Shown: positions 45,452 to 58,410, numbered from the stretch's first letter. The stretch is 64,000 bases of DNA from Dryocosmus kuriphilus (GCA_038277395.1 CM076197.1:105054442-105118441), one strand, 5' to 3'. A program made the numbers and translations. Notes: a model not told the origin generated them from the letters alone.

Positions 45452-45594
45452 CCAAGATCAAATATGAATCATAAAAATATATCACATGGATATTTAATTT
45501 ACTTTTTTTAAAGTAAATAAACTTCAATATTAAATCGTCCAAAATTAGTTACAATATTGGTAACCAGTAGATATACTTTTCTCGATTTTATAAT

Positions 45595-45727
45595 TCATTT
45601 GAAAAAATTGGTCAACTTTTTTCTGTGAAAATCGATGCACACGAAAACTTCATTTTGTAATTTCTTAATCTTTTCTAGAAGAAGTTGTATGGTATCCGAA
45701 TTCTTGATAATATTCTCCAATCGGAAT
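45595..45727 (-). CDS. Possible 3'-terminal exon of an unidentified host gene
   Basis: On the minus strand a strong acceptor (TTTCGTTTTGTTTTCAG, ending at 45728) precedes an open frame RLENIIKNSDTIQLLLEKIK... of 43 residues with a TGA at 45597-45595. The peptide is amphipathic and coiled-coil-like. The phase (one base before the first full codon) fits the candidate exon at 50989-51105. I do not recognise the protein. The LINE would then sit in the intron between the two exons. Confidence 0.35.
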
Positions 45728-46089
45728 CTGAAAACAAAACGAAATAAAACTAGTTTCAAGTTATATTCATCATTTATTTATTTATATACTCTCTCCATTT
45801 TACGGGTTTGAGAGTCTTCACAAAATCATTACATATGTTTACAATCCAATTCCTTAAACTATATTCTCCCTTATCGTTCTCTTACACTATTACATACATA
45901 TTTTCTTATCCTATTCTTAAATTTATTCTTAAATTTAAACGCTTGAGACCGAGACCAGGACTTCTGTTTCCTCTTACCTTTGCCAATCTATAATTGGTTA
46001 TTACTTTTTCGGTTCTACTTTATATTTTTAATATCTTTTAACTACATCATGAGACCTTTTCTTTCTCTTAACTATTCCAGCTTCTTCAT

Positions 46090-49000
46090 CTATCCCTCCC
46101 CCTGTCCATTCCCATTCAGAATCTCTTTCACTCTCTCTTCCACACTCTTCCCTTCTCCTTCGTCTCCTGTACACCTCTCTAACACATGCACCCATGTTTC
46201 CTGTTCATACCCACATTCCCTACAACTATTCTCCTCCTCATTCATCCAGTACCTACACTCCCTTACCCCCTCTCTCATTCTAAATCTTATCACTCTGTTC
46301 CATTTACTCTCTTTCCTTATCGTTCCCAGATACTCTGGCTCTCCTTCCCACTTGACCATCCTGTACCAACTGTTGTACCTCGACTTCAAGATTTTTCTCC
46401 ATTTTTCCTCACCTTGTCTAGCCAGAATCTCTTCCTCTATTCCTTGCCATTCTCTACTCTCCACATTCATACTCCATTCTCTACTCCTTGCGTACCTTTC
46501 TCCTTCTCATTTCGATCGTCCCATATTCCCCCTTCTTTCTTTGTCTTCTATCTCCCTTAAACACGCTTGTGCTACTTTACTTCCTTCTTCCCTCCTTAGC
46601 TTTTCCTCAAAATTCCATGCCCTTTTTAGTTGCCTTACCACCATTTTTTCTCGGCCCAACTCTTCCCTCAGCATATACCCTGGACAGCTCCATACTAACC
46701 CCATGACTCATCTCAGAAATCTCTCCTGCATGCCTTCTACTCTCTTATATTCCTTCCATCCCCATATTTCCGTTCCATAACTTACCACTGACTACACTAA
46801 CACATCAAACATCCACACTCTCATTCTCCAATCATCCCTGAACCTCCTCTTTCCTATGCCCCACACTTGGCCCATTACCTTGCTTCCACTTTCCAATCTC
46901 TTTCTCACCTGCAGTTCGTTTCCTCCTCCTGTTTCGAACCGAAAGCCTAGGTAACAAAACTCTTCTACCATTTCCACCACCTTGCCATTCATTTTCCATT
47001 CATACTCTATTTTACACTTTCTCTTTCTAAAACACATCATCTTCGTTTTATTCACATTCACCGTTAAATCCTTTTCCCTTACATACTCTTCAAATATTTT
47101 CATCATTAAACTCATCCCTCTTTCATCATCTGCTACTAATACTATATCGTCAACGTATGCTAGCGAATATAGCTTGCCATTTCCCAGTTTCGTTCCCCCT
47201 TTCCCTTTCCTTGCCAATTTTTTCTCCAAATCTGCCAAAAGAATACTGAACAGTAGCGGGCTCAGCGGACAGCCCTGCCTCAAACCCCCCTTCCCGTCCT
47301 AAACTCCTCTCCTTTCTTTTTTCCTATTCTTACCTTCATCTTAGTTTCTACAAATATTCCTTTTATCCTCTCTACCAGACTTGCTTCTATTCCTCTTTCT
47401 TTCAAGGCCTTCCAAAGCACCCTTCTATTGACAGAGTCAAACGCTGCTTTCAAGTCTACAAATATCGCGACCAGTTTCCCTTTCTTCTGACCTAGGTTCC
47501 TATTAACTAAATAGTTGAGCATGTATATATTGTCTGTTGTCCCCATTCCCTTCCTGAAACATGTTTGGTTGTGTGGTATACTCTCTTTCTCTTCGATCTG
47601 TCTTTCCAATCTTTTCCTGATCACCTCTGTGTAAACTTTGTATCCTACAGTACAGACATGAGTGTGATACCTCTATAATAATGCACATTTTTTCCCTCTC
47701 CTTTCTTACTCAGTGGCACTACCAGCCCTGTCCTCCACTCTTCCGGACATCCTTCTACTTTCCATACCTTATTACAAATCCTCCACATCTCTTCTCTCAC
47801 CCTTTTCCTACCATATTTCAGTGCTTCATTCTCTATGCCGTCCTCCCCTGTTGCCTTATTTCCTTTTAACTTTGCGATTGCTTCATTTATCTCCTCTTTA
47901 CTTATCTCGTTTACTCCGTCCTCTTCCCCTGCAACTACCTTCATCCCTTCTCCACGCACCCTATTTCCCACACCTCCTAGCAATACCTTAAAGTATTCTG
48001 TCCACTCTTTCATCCCTATTTCCTCATTTATACCTTTTCTTCCTCCCCTTTTCCTATTTATCACTTTCCATTCCCTCCCTTCCTTTACCGCTTTCTCAAC
48101 CTCTTTTACGTACTTTTCTTTCTCCTTTTGCTTCTTTTCGCTCAATATTCTCTCATGCTCTCTTTTCCTCCCATTGTACTCTTCTTTCTCCATTTCCCCA
48201 CTCCTCCATTTTCTCACACATTCTTTCATATTCTCTTTACTCAATCTGCATTCTTCATCCCACCATCCTCTCTTACCTTTTTCTGCTTCGATTAGGGGTC
48301 TCACCTCGTCCCTAATCTTTTCGACCACCTCTTTAAGTTTCTCTATCATCTTATCTATTCCTTCTTCTTCCATTTCTCCCCAATCCTCGTTTTCCATTTT
48401 TTCTGTGAATTCCCTTAACTTATCCTGCCCCCATCTCCCCATTTTCAATTTTATTTCCCCAGCTTCTCTTTTATTCCCTCTTTCGCGCTTTGATCCTCCC
48501 CCTCTTAATGTTGCTATCACTGGGAAGTATTCGGACTCTATCTCCTTCCCTAATTGCATTCTAACCATCAACTTCCTGATTCTTTCTTCTGCTAGAATGT
48601 AATCGATTACCGTGTCTCCTTTACCTGTAAACGTAAATTCTCCCTTTCTATCCCCTCTTGTATTGCCATTACATATGAACCATCCGGCTTCTCCTATCAG
48701 ATGTAGAAGCGTTTTCCCCTCTCGGTCTGTTTCCCTGTGCCTCAAGTTTCTCATAAACACCTCGTTTTCTTCATCCCACATCTCTCCCCTTGTTCTCCAG
48801 TCCAAGCATTCAGTTCTCCTCCAAGTAACACCAAATCCCCCTCTTTCTTCTCTGTCCATCTTCTGATTACAGTCCATCCGTCTTCCTCTCTTCTTCTCCT
48901 ATATATGCATGCAATGTTCACTCTTACTTTTCCCACTCTTATTTTTCGCACCATTGTTCCCTCTTTTTCTTCCGCATTGTCACGTTCTTCCTCCTCTACT

Positions 49001-49218
49001 ACCAATTCCTTTCTTACCCCTAACAACATTCCACCCATTCCTCTCCCTTTCACTTTTTCCTTTCTTGCTCCTTGCATCTCCCATACATATCCTCTCGGTA
49101 AACTTCTTTTCATGCCTTTCCAGTCCTTTTCATCCATCCATGTTTCACTCATCATTATCACATCCCACTTTTGCACTTCTTCCCAGAATCCTGTATCTTT
49201 GTTCTTTAATCCTGACAC
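46090..49218 (-). pseudogene. LINE ORF2: APE endonuclease, reverse transcriptase, zinc-knuckle tail
   Basis: The endonuclease part has MSETWMDEKDW (near 49140), GGELNAWTGEQG where GGDFN is usual (Asp to Glu), and VIDYILAEE (near 48600). Reverse transcriptase follows with YYRGITLMS (near 47670), FVDLKAAFDSVNR (near 47455), RQGCPLSPLLF (near 47280) and the catalytic box AYVDDIVLV (47160-47134). The C-terminus carries CRECGYEQETWVHVLERC (about 46225-46165), a CCHC-type knuckle, and ends at 46090. Frame changes lie near 48800, 47645, 47282, 46795 and 46500. Confidence 0.88.
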
Positions 49219-49277
49219 ATTCCAAAATGCTACCTTTACTTCTCTCTTTTTGTCTTTTCGTACATTATTCCTTCCTT

Positions 49278-50609
49278 TTAATTCCCTTTTCCGTGTGTAA
49301 ACCCCCCCACCGCCCCAGTGTCCTCATTATTTACATCGTTTCTTCCCCCCTCCTCCGTCATTTTTCTGCCTTCCTTCAGTTCTTCAACTTTCTCATCCCA
49401 TATCCACACCTCTCCATTTACCCACATCCTATCTTTCCCAGTCCTTGCCCTGGCTCCTTCTTTCCTCTCAACCCATGCCCTTTGTTTTATTTGCCACCTC
49501 ATTTTTCTCTCCTTCCATGTCAAGTCTTCTTCAATTCTTTCCCTTCTTCCCCTCAATAATTTTTTTTCCTGCATTATTTTCTTTTTCTCCTCCTCATTTC
49601 CTATTTTTACTAGAAACATTCCTTCTTTTCCTTCCTTCGCTCCACCTATTCTCTTAACTTCTTCTATCTTTACCTGTATTCCAATATCTCTCATTAGATT
49701 TTTTATTTCCGCTTCCCCTGTTTCACTCTCCACTTTCAAACACTTAACTATGATTTTATTTTTCCTCTTTGCCTTTTCTTCCTCTTCCAGTTTTCTTTCA
49801 ATCTCACTCAATCTCGTATTCAATCTTTCATTCACATTTCGCATGCTCTCATTACTCCCTTTTATTACTTCCATTCTCTCTGTTTCCTTCTCTATATGCA
49901 CGTTCCTGATTTCTAGTTTGCTTACCCGTTCTTCCAACTGTTTTATCTCGTTTTTCTTATGCTCGTCAACCTCTCTCTGTCTATTCTCTATATTCTCTAA
50001 TTTCTCCCATACCTTGTCTTTCTCCTTTTTCCATAGTTTATCCCACTGTTCCCACTTTTCTCTTACTCCTTTCACTTCCCCCCTTACGTCATTTCCCTGC
50101 CTGCTCATGTCATCACGTCTCCGCCTTGTTTCCTCTCTAAACCCTTTTATGAGGGCTTCCAATTTTTCAAACATCTCTCCATCCCCCCTATCTCTTTCTG
50201 GAGTTTTCATTTTTATCCTAACTTTCTTGTTATCCTTGTCTCTCTCTAGCTCATCATCCCCTTCTTCTCTTTTTCTTTTTTTCCTCCCCGTCACTGCTGG
50301 TCGTGCTCACCTTTTTTCGCCATTCATCCAGGCTCCTATTTGAGCCCGCGCTGCCAGGCTGTTAAGGCGCTGTAAGTTTGAGGGTCTCACACGTCTTATA
50401 GCCGTCCCTGATTCCTTTCTGGCTCTCATCTCCTCTCTGTCCGGCGTCAAAGACCCTTCCTCGCCGCTACTGTTACTACGCTCCACGGCCTCTTTCCCCC
50501 CACTAACCACGCTTTTATTCTCCTCGACTCTTACTTCCTGCCGTTCTGTGCGTTTGTCCGGTAACTGTTGCCCTCTGGCGTCAGTTTTTGGACTTCTAAG
50601 CGTCGGCAT
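49278..50609 (-). pseudogene. LINE ORF1 protein
   Basis: The N-terminal part from ATG 50609 (MPTLRSPKTDARGQQ) is followed after a frameshift near 50300 by a 338-residue frame 50294-49278. It has a basic segment (GRKKRKREEG), a very long heptad-rich coiled coil (residues about 40-190), then a globular C-terminal region (IIVKCLKVESETG, ERIEEDLTWKERK, DRMWVNGEVWIWDEK). Homologous to 22302-24536. Predicted RNA-binding trimer-type ORF1 protein; no CCHC knuckle seen. Confidence 0.8.
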
Positions 50610-50988
50610 CTTCCCTTACTCTGTGCTCCGTGACGTTCCCCGCCTTGCACTCTTACCGCTCACCCTACCTCCTACCCCTTTTCCCAGCAACTATGTCCAC
50701 CACACCTAACCTCAACTACTCACACACTCTCTCCAACTTCCAATTCACACTGCCTACCTTCACCCTTAAAACCTTTGCCTTCACTCACCCTTCTTCCACC
50801 ACTCCTGATCTCCACAATCACTACCCTTTCTGCCTCCACACACGCTTATATCTTTCACCAAAGCCAAAAAACCAACACCCGACACAAAAGAGTTCTCTCG
50901 CGTTTGGTACCGGAAATGGAAGTCAGTTTCAAGTTATATTATTTTTTCGAAAAATCTTAATTAAAATTTTTGTTGATTACTTTCTTAC

Positions 50989-51105
50989 ACAGGACTGAAA
51001 ATATTCCATAAGCCTTTTCGACGTACTTCACATACATGCGGTATTGTGCTATAATTGTAATGATGTTCCCATAACTGGAGCTGATGTCCCTTTTTATAAG
51101 TCTAG
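50989..51105 (-). CDS. Possible internal exon of the same unidentified host gene
   Basis: On the minus strand CCTGT|GTAAGA gives a good donor at 50988-50983. Upstream, the frame reads ...IPHVCEVRRKGLWNIFSP and leaves two bases, which match the phase needed by the exon at 45727-45595. The acceptor near 51106 (TCTAG) is weak. Supported only by splice logic. Confidence 0.22.
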
Positions 51106-51699
51106 ACTCATATATAAAGGCTTGATAATATCAAGAAATGGTGAAACAAAAGTTGAAACTAAAAATAGGGACATAGTTAAATATACAACAGCTGCAAAAA
51201 TGTTGAATTATTTGAGATTGATCATTCCGAGAATTTTTCTCAAAATTTTAATACATTAAAACTGTACATTTCTGGCGTTCATCTACGTATGCTACTGTTA
51301 AAAGTCGCCATTGAGATATCACATCTATTAAAATTTCAACTTCTGGTCTAGACATTAATAACCATTGAGACTTAAGTCGATCATCGAGAAGGTTTTTTAT
51401 CTGTTATTATAAATGAAATATTATATATATTAGGTAATATAAAATAATGTGAAAATATCCTATACATATAATCTAAATATTATATTTATTTTCATTCACA
51501 CTTTTCCTATGTTCAAGATGCTGTACCTACTTCTAATCCAGCTATAATAATTACTGTTATATTGTTTTAGAATGTCAAAATTCAGATTAGTGGTGATTCT
51601 TGTTTGATGCACATACTCTTTTTATGAATTGCCAAAAATTAATTTTTTAACCATTTCGTTTTGCAGTAAAAGAATCTGTAGAAGAAACAGCGGTGGAGC
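51106..51699. other. Non-coding or unrecognised DNA before the Polinton genes
   Basis: No gene is recognised. A short plus-strand frame at 51044-51259 has no family motif. The left end of the Polinton should lie in or before this stretch, but no terminal repeat could be matched to sequence after 63402. Confidence 0.4.
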
Positions 51700-51705
51700 A
51701 GGAGG

Positions 51706-54700
51706 ATGAGGTGCAGATTGTTGAGGGGTCTGCAGATTACTGCCTACAACAACAGGAATTGCTCGACAATGAGAAACAAGTTTATCAATGAACTCGAGCA
51801 ACAACAGATTATACAACAGCAGGAGCAGCACATTAAAGCTGGCAATGTTGCACAAGCAGGTAGGAGAGAGAGCCTTTTTATTGTTAAGTGGGATAGGTCA
51901 CAACATTTTAAAAAGTTTAATGCAAATGGACGTGAAATAGAAATTGAAATAGTGGAGCCTTCAGAGACCGAGAATGTTGTTGAGTGCTCAAAAAATGCGT
52001 TTAGGGCTATTTTTGAATACTTGATGAATTTTATCGACAACCCTGAAGATTATACAGGGATAAAGATTTCTTCTGATTTTTTTTTCAAAGGGCGCTGGTG
52101 GTTTGTCATTTCAACCAGCGTGCCACTTAAATTTCGATATACTCTGGGACCTTATTTTTAAAATTATTCAGAGTAACGATGGATTTAATTTGGATAAAGC
52201 GTTTATCATCACTTTAAATACGATAAAAGGTATACGTGGTATTGGTGGAAATGTACTGACACACGAAGGCGTTAGGAAGAAGTCAATTTTGAATATCGGA
52301 AACACTGACAAGCTCTGTCTTCCACGATCAATTGTAGCTGCATGTGCACACAAAAAGCGCCGCACAATTCGCAGCGGTGAGTTGCATGCAAAATGGGAAA
52401 GTGTTCGAAAAACGCAGGGAAAGTTGTAGCGAGAACTAGCCAGTGAACTAGTATGTAAGTCAGGAGTAACAATACCAGAAGCAGGTTGCGGGTTGCACGA
52501 AGCTCGTATTATTCAAAATTATTTAGAACGTGAACGAATCGCTCTGATTGTTTTCGAATTTAGTAATTTTGGTATGGCTAAAGCTCCAGCGTTATATGAC
52601 GGTACGCCCATGATTTTAGACTTGAGACACACGGTACGGTATAGCGTACACATAATGCTTTATCCAGATAGAAATCATTTTTAGCCGATTTTATGTTTAA
52701 AAGCAGCCGCTGGTAGCCGAATGTTTTGCGCTCCATGTAATAAAATGTATGGAGAGCCTAGTAGTAGCATCTGCTCAGATAAATGTAGTGAATTCTTATC
52801 AACACCCCCTTGCAAAGCTGAAGTCAATGTAAAAGAAATAAAATGCGTCTCCTGCAATCGAATGTCCCTTAATAGCAACTTTTTACGTAAACATACTGAA
52901 AAAGGGTCCTTTTGCGATAAAATAAGCGTATGTTCTGCTTTACAGATTTGTCAGGGGTGTTTGCGAGTAGTAAAATTATGGGAAAATAAAAATCACCAAT
53001 GCGGCACATTTTACCGTAAAAATTGAACATGCAGGCGTGAGTGTAATCACGCTTGCTATATAGCCCCTCTTGTCGAGCGTCTTAGCAATTTCCCGAGCCG
53101 GATAAGTTTTGTGTTTAATGATTTAGTACGTCAAACGAAAACACTTGAAGGGGATAAGACTGTAAACATTCATGAGCCGAATCTCTGTGTAGCACAGAGG
53201 GTTTGCTCTAATTGTTTGTCAAATGAAAACATAAATTAATCGTGTAGGTACTGCGGTGCGTGCCCGTCAGATAATATTTTTAAAGGGGCCAATGTTATAC
53301 GGGATTTTGTTAAATACGTAACGCGCAAGGAGAAAGATTGCAGTCAAACAATTTGTATTGCCCACAATGCAAAGGGATTTGACCTGCAGTTTATTCTCCG
53401 TCACTTGGTAGAGGTAAAGGGCACAAGGATCCGACCCAAAATAATAACAAATGGTACAAAAATTATGCTTATGAATGTCGGAGAGTGTAAATTTCTAAAT
53501 AGTCTCAATTATATGCCTATGCCTCTAAGTGCCCTTTCCAAAGCATTCGGACTCACTGGAGAGGGTTCAAAGAACGGTACATTCCCACACTTTTTTAATA
53601 GACCTGAAAATGTTAGCTATGTAGGTCCTTTACCCCCGGTGGATGACTATGCTCCTGACAGCATGTCAATCGAGACTCGAAAGGAATTTTACGAGTGGCA
53701 CGATGCATGTAAAGCGGACTACATGTTTGATTTCCAAAAAGAAATTGTAGATCACTGTGTGAGCGATGTGACGATACTCCGTCGTGCATGCATCGCATTT
53801 AGATCTATTTTTCTGGCATGTGGGAATGTCTATCCTTTCGCCGAATGTACCACCATTGCTTCTACATGTTCCAGGGTATTTCGAAAAAATTTCCTTCAGC
53901 CTAATACCATAGGTATTATACCTAATGGAGGTTATAGACGAGCAAATAAACAGTCTATAAAAGCCATTGAATGTTTATTATGGTTTGAGAGAGAAATCGG
54001 TATTGAAATAAAACATGGAGCGAGGTTTCGTGAATACCGTCTGCCAGAGGGTTCATTGGTTGACGGATATTATGTAGATCGTGACGAAAAGCGTCATGTT
54101 CTACAGTTTCACGGCTGCTTTTATCATGGCTGTATTGACTGTTACAAGATGAATCGTGATGAAAAATTAACATTTGGTGATACATTTAACGCACGATACG
54201 AGAGCACTTGCGCTAGGAGTCGAAAAATCCGTCAAAACGGCTACGAATTGACGAAAATTTGGAAATGTGAATACGACAAATTAAAGAAAAATTCACCAGA
54301 CATGACTGAGTATTTGAAAAATCATCCTTTATTGCACCAAGACGCATTAAGCCCTCGCGACGCGTTTTACGGAGGCCTCACAGGAAATACCGTGTGCTAC
54401 TATAAAATAAAAGCAAATGAGATTGATGTTTGCTCGTTGTACCCATTTTTTTCAAAAATGGGAAAATTTCCTGTGGGGCATCCGAAAATTTGTGTGGGTG
54501 ATGAGGAATCTAGGGGACTAGTTGCTCCAAATTACGAAAGTTTAAGAAATATTGACGGATTAATCAAATGTCGTGTAATTCCTCCTCGTAGCTTGTTCCA
54601 CCCCGTTCTACCAGTGCGAATGCATGGAAAACTCATGTTCCATCTTTGTCATGCATGTTGTGAGTCTATGAGCCAAATTGACTGCACTCATGATGATACA

Positions 54701-55668
54701 ATGCGCGAGTTGGAAGGGACATGGGTTGCGGATGAGTTGATTAAATCGATAGAGTTGAATTATAAAGTGACACATATTTTCGAAATATGGGGATATAAAG
54801 TTATACAGTATGATCCGAAAATGCATCAAGGTGGTTTATTCGCGGCGTACATAAACACTTTTTAAAAAATTAAACAAGAGGCTAGCGGATGGCCGAGCGA
54901 CTGCTTTGACGAGGAAACGAAAGAAATGTATCTTCATGAACATAGTGAGATTGAGGGTGTGAAATTGGACCGCGAAAAGATTTTTAAAAATCCCGGTTTA
55001 CGTTCAGTTGCCAAACTCTGTCTCAACTCTTTTTGGGGAAAATTCGGACAAAGAGAGAATCTACCGCAAACGGAAGTTGTTGAAGAGCATAAGCGTTTGA
55101 TGGAGTTTTTGACTAACCTAGAGTTGGAACTCCATGATATTACACCGGTCAATGACGATTAAAGCTATTCGAATATCTACACCCATTAGATCGACGTGTT
55201 CTATACTACGATACAGATTCATGCATTTTCACAAGTCATGAAGATGTACAAGAGTACAATCCGCCCATGGGTCATTTATTGGGTCAGATGACGGATGAGC
55301 TGGAGGTTTACGGTAAAGGCAAGCTACATTGATACTTTTGTATCAGGTGGTCCAAAATTTTACGTGTACACGTTCTTTCTCCAGATGGGCAAATTCACCA
55401 GGTTTGTAAAATTAAGGGGATAACTTTGAATTATAAAAATTCGCAAGTTTTTAATTTTGAAACCATCCGCGAAATGATAATTAACAATGCTCCACCTATT
55501 AAAATTTCATTCAGAGCAATTTGTCGAACAAAATTCCATGACATGGTCACTAGGACTGAGAAGAAAACTTGGAAACCCGTAAATTCTAAAAGAAGATTTT
55601 TTGCAGATTATAAGTCTTTACCATACGGGTATGTCAAAAAGATGAAAATGGGGGAAGATTCAGAGTAG
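51706..55668 (+). pseudogene. Polinton protein-primed DNA polymerase B
   Basis: Family B polymerase that would replicate the element's linear DNA. The N-terminal region has cysteine-pair clusters (about 52725-53040, CAPCNKMYG, CQGC). Exonuclease motifs follow: HNAKGFDLQF at 53363-53392 and a YMFDFQKEIV...DVTIL block near 53725-53780. Polymerase motif A is DVCSLYP (about 54424-54447), motif B KLCLNSFWGKFGQ (about 55008-55050) and motif C YYDTDS (55204-55221). The longest intact stretch is 53405-54865 (486 codons). Breaks include TAG near 52427, TAG near 52683, TGA near 53027, TAA near 53237, TAA at 54863 and frame changes after 55160 and before 55426. Not functional. Confidence 0.92.
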
Positions 55669-56620
55669 ATTGTTTGGTAGTAGTTTTTTATTGTGTAGTT
55701 GCATATATGTATAAAGCCTCTCTCCATCTGCTCGGCATGAAAAACTTCACACATGTACATATATTTGGATAATTAGCTCTTAACAATGTCAAATTGTATA
55801 ATCAATAGATTTTTCTTATTTCAGCAAATTGGTGGATATGTGGTACCCCTCACTTTCAGGTGAGTGGTCATCCAGTAGCCTCTGTAGAGGATAGAATAAT
55901 TACACCATGCCCTGCTGTAATAAAAATTACTGAAGATCTACTGGCACGATCACCACCACCAGCAGTAGCAGATTTATTCCAGAGGCCAAGTTTATGGCAA
56001 ATGGTATTTGCGCACAGTTGTACATTATTAGGATGGAATCAGTTTCTGTAAATAAATACCTTTTTTTTTTGTAAATTTTTGTTTTGGTTTTTAAGCAAAT
56101 CCTTACATTTAAATTTTCTCTTCTACATTCTTGACTTAAAAGTTAGCATATAAGTTTGCCTTTTTTTAAAAATAAATAAAAATTTGATAAATTGGTCAAA
56201 TAGTTGCATCAAAAAACGAATTGAATACCAGTAGTAATAAAAGTAGTAGTAGCAGTACCAGTAATATTAGGAGTAATCAAACTGAAGATAAGTATGTTTT
56301 TAAATAATATTTTGAGATAACTGACTCTTTCCCCCTCCACGCGGCCGGGGCTGCACGCGGGCGGGCGCGGTCCGCTGGCGCTGAAAATGAGCCCATACAG
56401 CGCCGCCGCGTCGTGGTGACCAGGGTTATAAGCTCATTTCCCTGGCCCTTGCAACCAGGCACATGAGCTTATTCGCCTGTTTGCCTCATGGGAGGGACAC
56501 ATGAGCTTACATGTCCCGCGCATGCGTCGCGCGTGTTAAAAACCATTTGAGTTTTTTAAAATCTTAATTTCACCATCAGTTAAAAGAGAAAAAATCATAT
56601 AGAAGGAGCTACACTGCTTG
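55669..56620. other. Unrelated DNA between polymerase and ATPase remnants
   Basis: Polymerase similarity stops near 55650 and ATPase similarity starts near 56660. Between them is an open frame at 55860-56051 with no recognised motif, AT-rich DNA, and a very GC-rich stretch at 56335-56540 (GCGGCCGGGGCTGCACGCGG, GAGCTTA words repeated). This looks like an insertion, but its ends were not resolved. Confidence 0.5.
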
Positions 56621-56659
56621 GCTTTTCTTATTCTTCATCATTGACTCAAGGTGGAAACA

Positions 56660-57320
56660 CCCGTTTACCTCTATAATCTCCGGCCCAACCGGTTGTAGTA
56701 AAACGGTGTTTGTAAAAAAATTTCTTAGAAATATTCATTTAACATGCGATGTTGTACTTTGTCGTATAATTTTATATTACTCAGAATGACAGCCGGCACA
56801 TAAAGAGTACGGAGACGGGATTGAGTTTCGTGAGGGCTTACCACAAACAGCAGATTATGACAATGATCCTCGACCTAAATTTGTAATTATAGATGATCTT
56901 ATGCGCGAATCGTCAAATAACACAGTCGTTGATCTTTTCACCAAGGGAAGTCATCACAAAAATCTGAGTGTAATCTTTATATCGCGAAATATTTTCCATC
57001 AGGGTCACGGACAACGTGATATTTCTCTGAATGCAAATTACATTGTAGTGTTTAAAAACCCACGGGATCGAGCACAAATTCAACATCTCGCTAGACAGGT
57101 ATACCCTGAAAATCAACACTTTCTACAGGAAGCTTATTATGACGCAACTTGCACCCCACACGGTTACCTACTTCTAGATTTAAAACAATCTACCCCTGAA
57201 AACTGTAGATTTAGAACTTGTATATTTCCGGATGACCTATACCATTATGTCTACGTACCAACAAAAGGTATAAAAGCAGATACACAGAGCAATCTAGTAC
57301 CAGTTGTACGTTTGTCATGA
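56660..57320 (+). pseudogene. Polinton FtsK/HerA-type packaging ATPase
   Basis: P-loop ATPase that would pump DNA into capsids. Walker A SGPTGCSKT lies at about 56679-56705 and Walker B FVIIDDLM at about 56879-56905, followed by a 139-codon open stretch (56901-57320) with the sensor-like FISRNIFHQG and arginine-rich FKNPRDRAQI. Frames change between the two motifs (about 56715-56870). It ends just before the next gene, in the same orientation. Confidence 0.85.
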
Positions 57321-57450
57321 TGACTTGTGCACGCAAATCCATCGCGTAGAAGAATATTACAACATTACGCGCTCTCTATCATTTGGATGCAAATCAACGG
57401 CGTACCATTTTAAAAAAAGCAAACCCCAAACTCGTTAAAAGTATCTGTGA

Positions 57451-58410
57451 ATGTGCATTAAACGTTTTGCATGGAACGTGTCTCTAAAGCAGGCTGAAAA
57501 GAGAAAATTAAAAAAACACAGACAGGCATTAAGAAAAGTAGTGGCATCTCACGGTACGTGGAAGAGCAAGAAACGTTTAATTGTGCAAAAAGGAGAGGGA
57601 TTTTTACAACACAATTTATTTACAAATTTGTATACTACACAAACACCAGGAAATGCAGTTTCGAGACTCGATGATAAAATGAGTAAAATTTTATACTCTC
57701 CATTATTCACGGATGAATATGAAAAGTTGAAAATGTATAAACAAGATTTACAAAGGTTTTTGTTCTTTACCGATGAAGCGAAAAATCTAATTGAGAAGAG
57801 GGAGAACCAGTTAAAAGACGGTGTTGATAATGACGGATCCAGTGTAAAAAATGAGAAGAATGAAGTGTTGAGTGTTGAGGATGATTTAGCTCTACCCATT
57901 TCGGATATTATCGCATTTGTAACAAAAACTTATAGGGACAAGAGTGAACTTTTGCTTGAAAAATTACGAGCCCCAGAGATTAAAAACCGAATAAAGTGCA
58001 ATAAACAGGTGTTGTCTTTATTGACGGAGCGCGTATCGAGAAATCAAATATTACAGATTTAGTTAACGACGCTGTACGATACAGAAAATTAATTACTGTA
58101 CCAGGAAGACGTGAGTTTTGCAGATTTTCTTCAGAGAATTAAAGCACCCAAAGAGCTTGTAGGTAATCGTAAATACTGGAGATCAAGCCTACACACATCT
58201 GTAACAAGATTATTAAACAGCTCTCGTAAAACTTCAACACCGAGAATAAGTCGAGCAAACCTTTTGATAAAAATGGAAATTTACCATATCAATCACTTTT
58301 GACCGATGATGAAAACTATGAGAGTACCAGTGATAAAGAAGCTTCAGATAATAGTGATACTAGTAAAAGGAATACTCCTCGAAGCCCTTGGTTGGAGTTT
58401 AATCTGTAAA
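57451..58410 (+). pseudogene. Conserved basic Polinton protein of unknown role
   Basis: A lysine/arginine-rich N-terminus (AEKRKLKKHRQALRKV), then KGEGFLQHNLF, a pattern seen in a small conserved Polinton protein, then SRLDDKMSKILYS and KMYKQDLQRFLFF helices. The 57451-58062 frame continues after shifts near 58065 and 58110 (FADFLQRIKAPKEL...). Position between ATPase and integrase fits. A nucleic-acid-binding or virion role is plausible, but nothing proves it. Confidence 0.6.

Larger units (their letters stand above)
45768..50924 (-). mobile_element. Nearly full-length APE-type LINE (Jockey/R1-like superclade)
   Basis: Bounded by a 16-bp target duplication AGTTTCAAGTTATATT at 45752-45767 and 50925-50940. 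On the minus strand it runs from a 5' UTR (starting GACTTCCATTTCCGGTACC) through ORF1 and ORF2 to a tail with TAAATAAATAAATGATG. Length is about 5.16 kb. Both ORFs contain frameshifts, so the copy is dead. The clean duplication and complete 5' end show a canonical full-length retrotransposition. Confidence 0.9.

Noticed and set aside
49318..50343. 341-residue plus-strand open frame, and similar long plus-strand frames at 45980-46780 and 47835-48602
   Set aside because: Ser/Phe/Leu-rich antisense shadows of the purine-rich LINE ORFs on the minus strand.
53405..54865. Intact host DNA polymerase gene
   Set aside because: It has the protein-primed Polinton subtype sequence, lies among other Polinton genes, and lacks motifs B and C in the same frame.
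54866..55168. Separate small gene between polymerase pieces
   Set aside because: It contains polymerase motif B and is simply the continuation of the broken polymerase after an in-frame stop.
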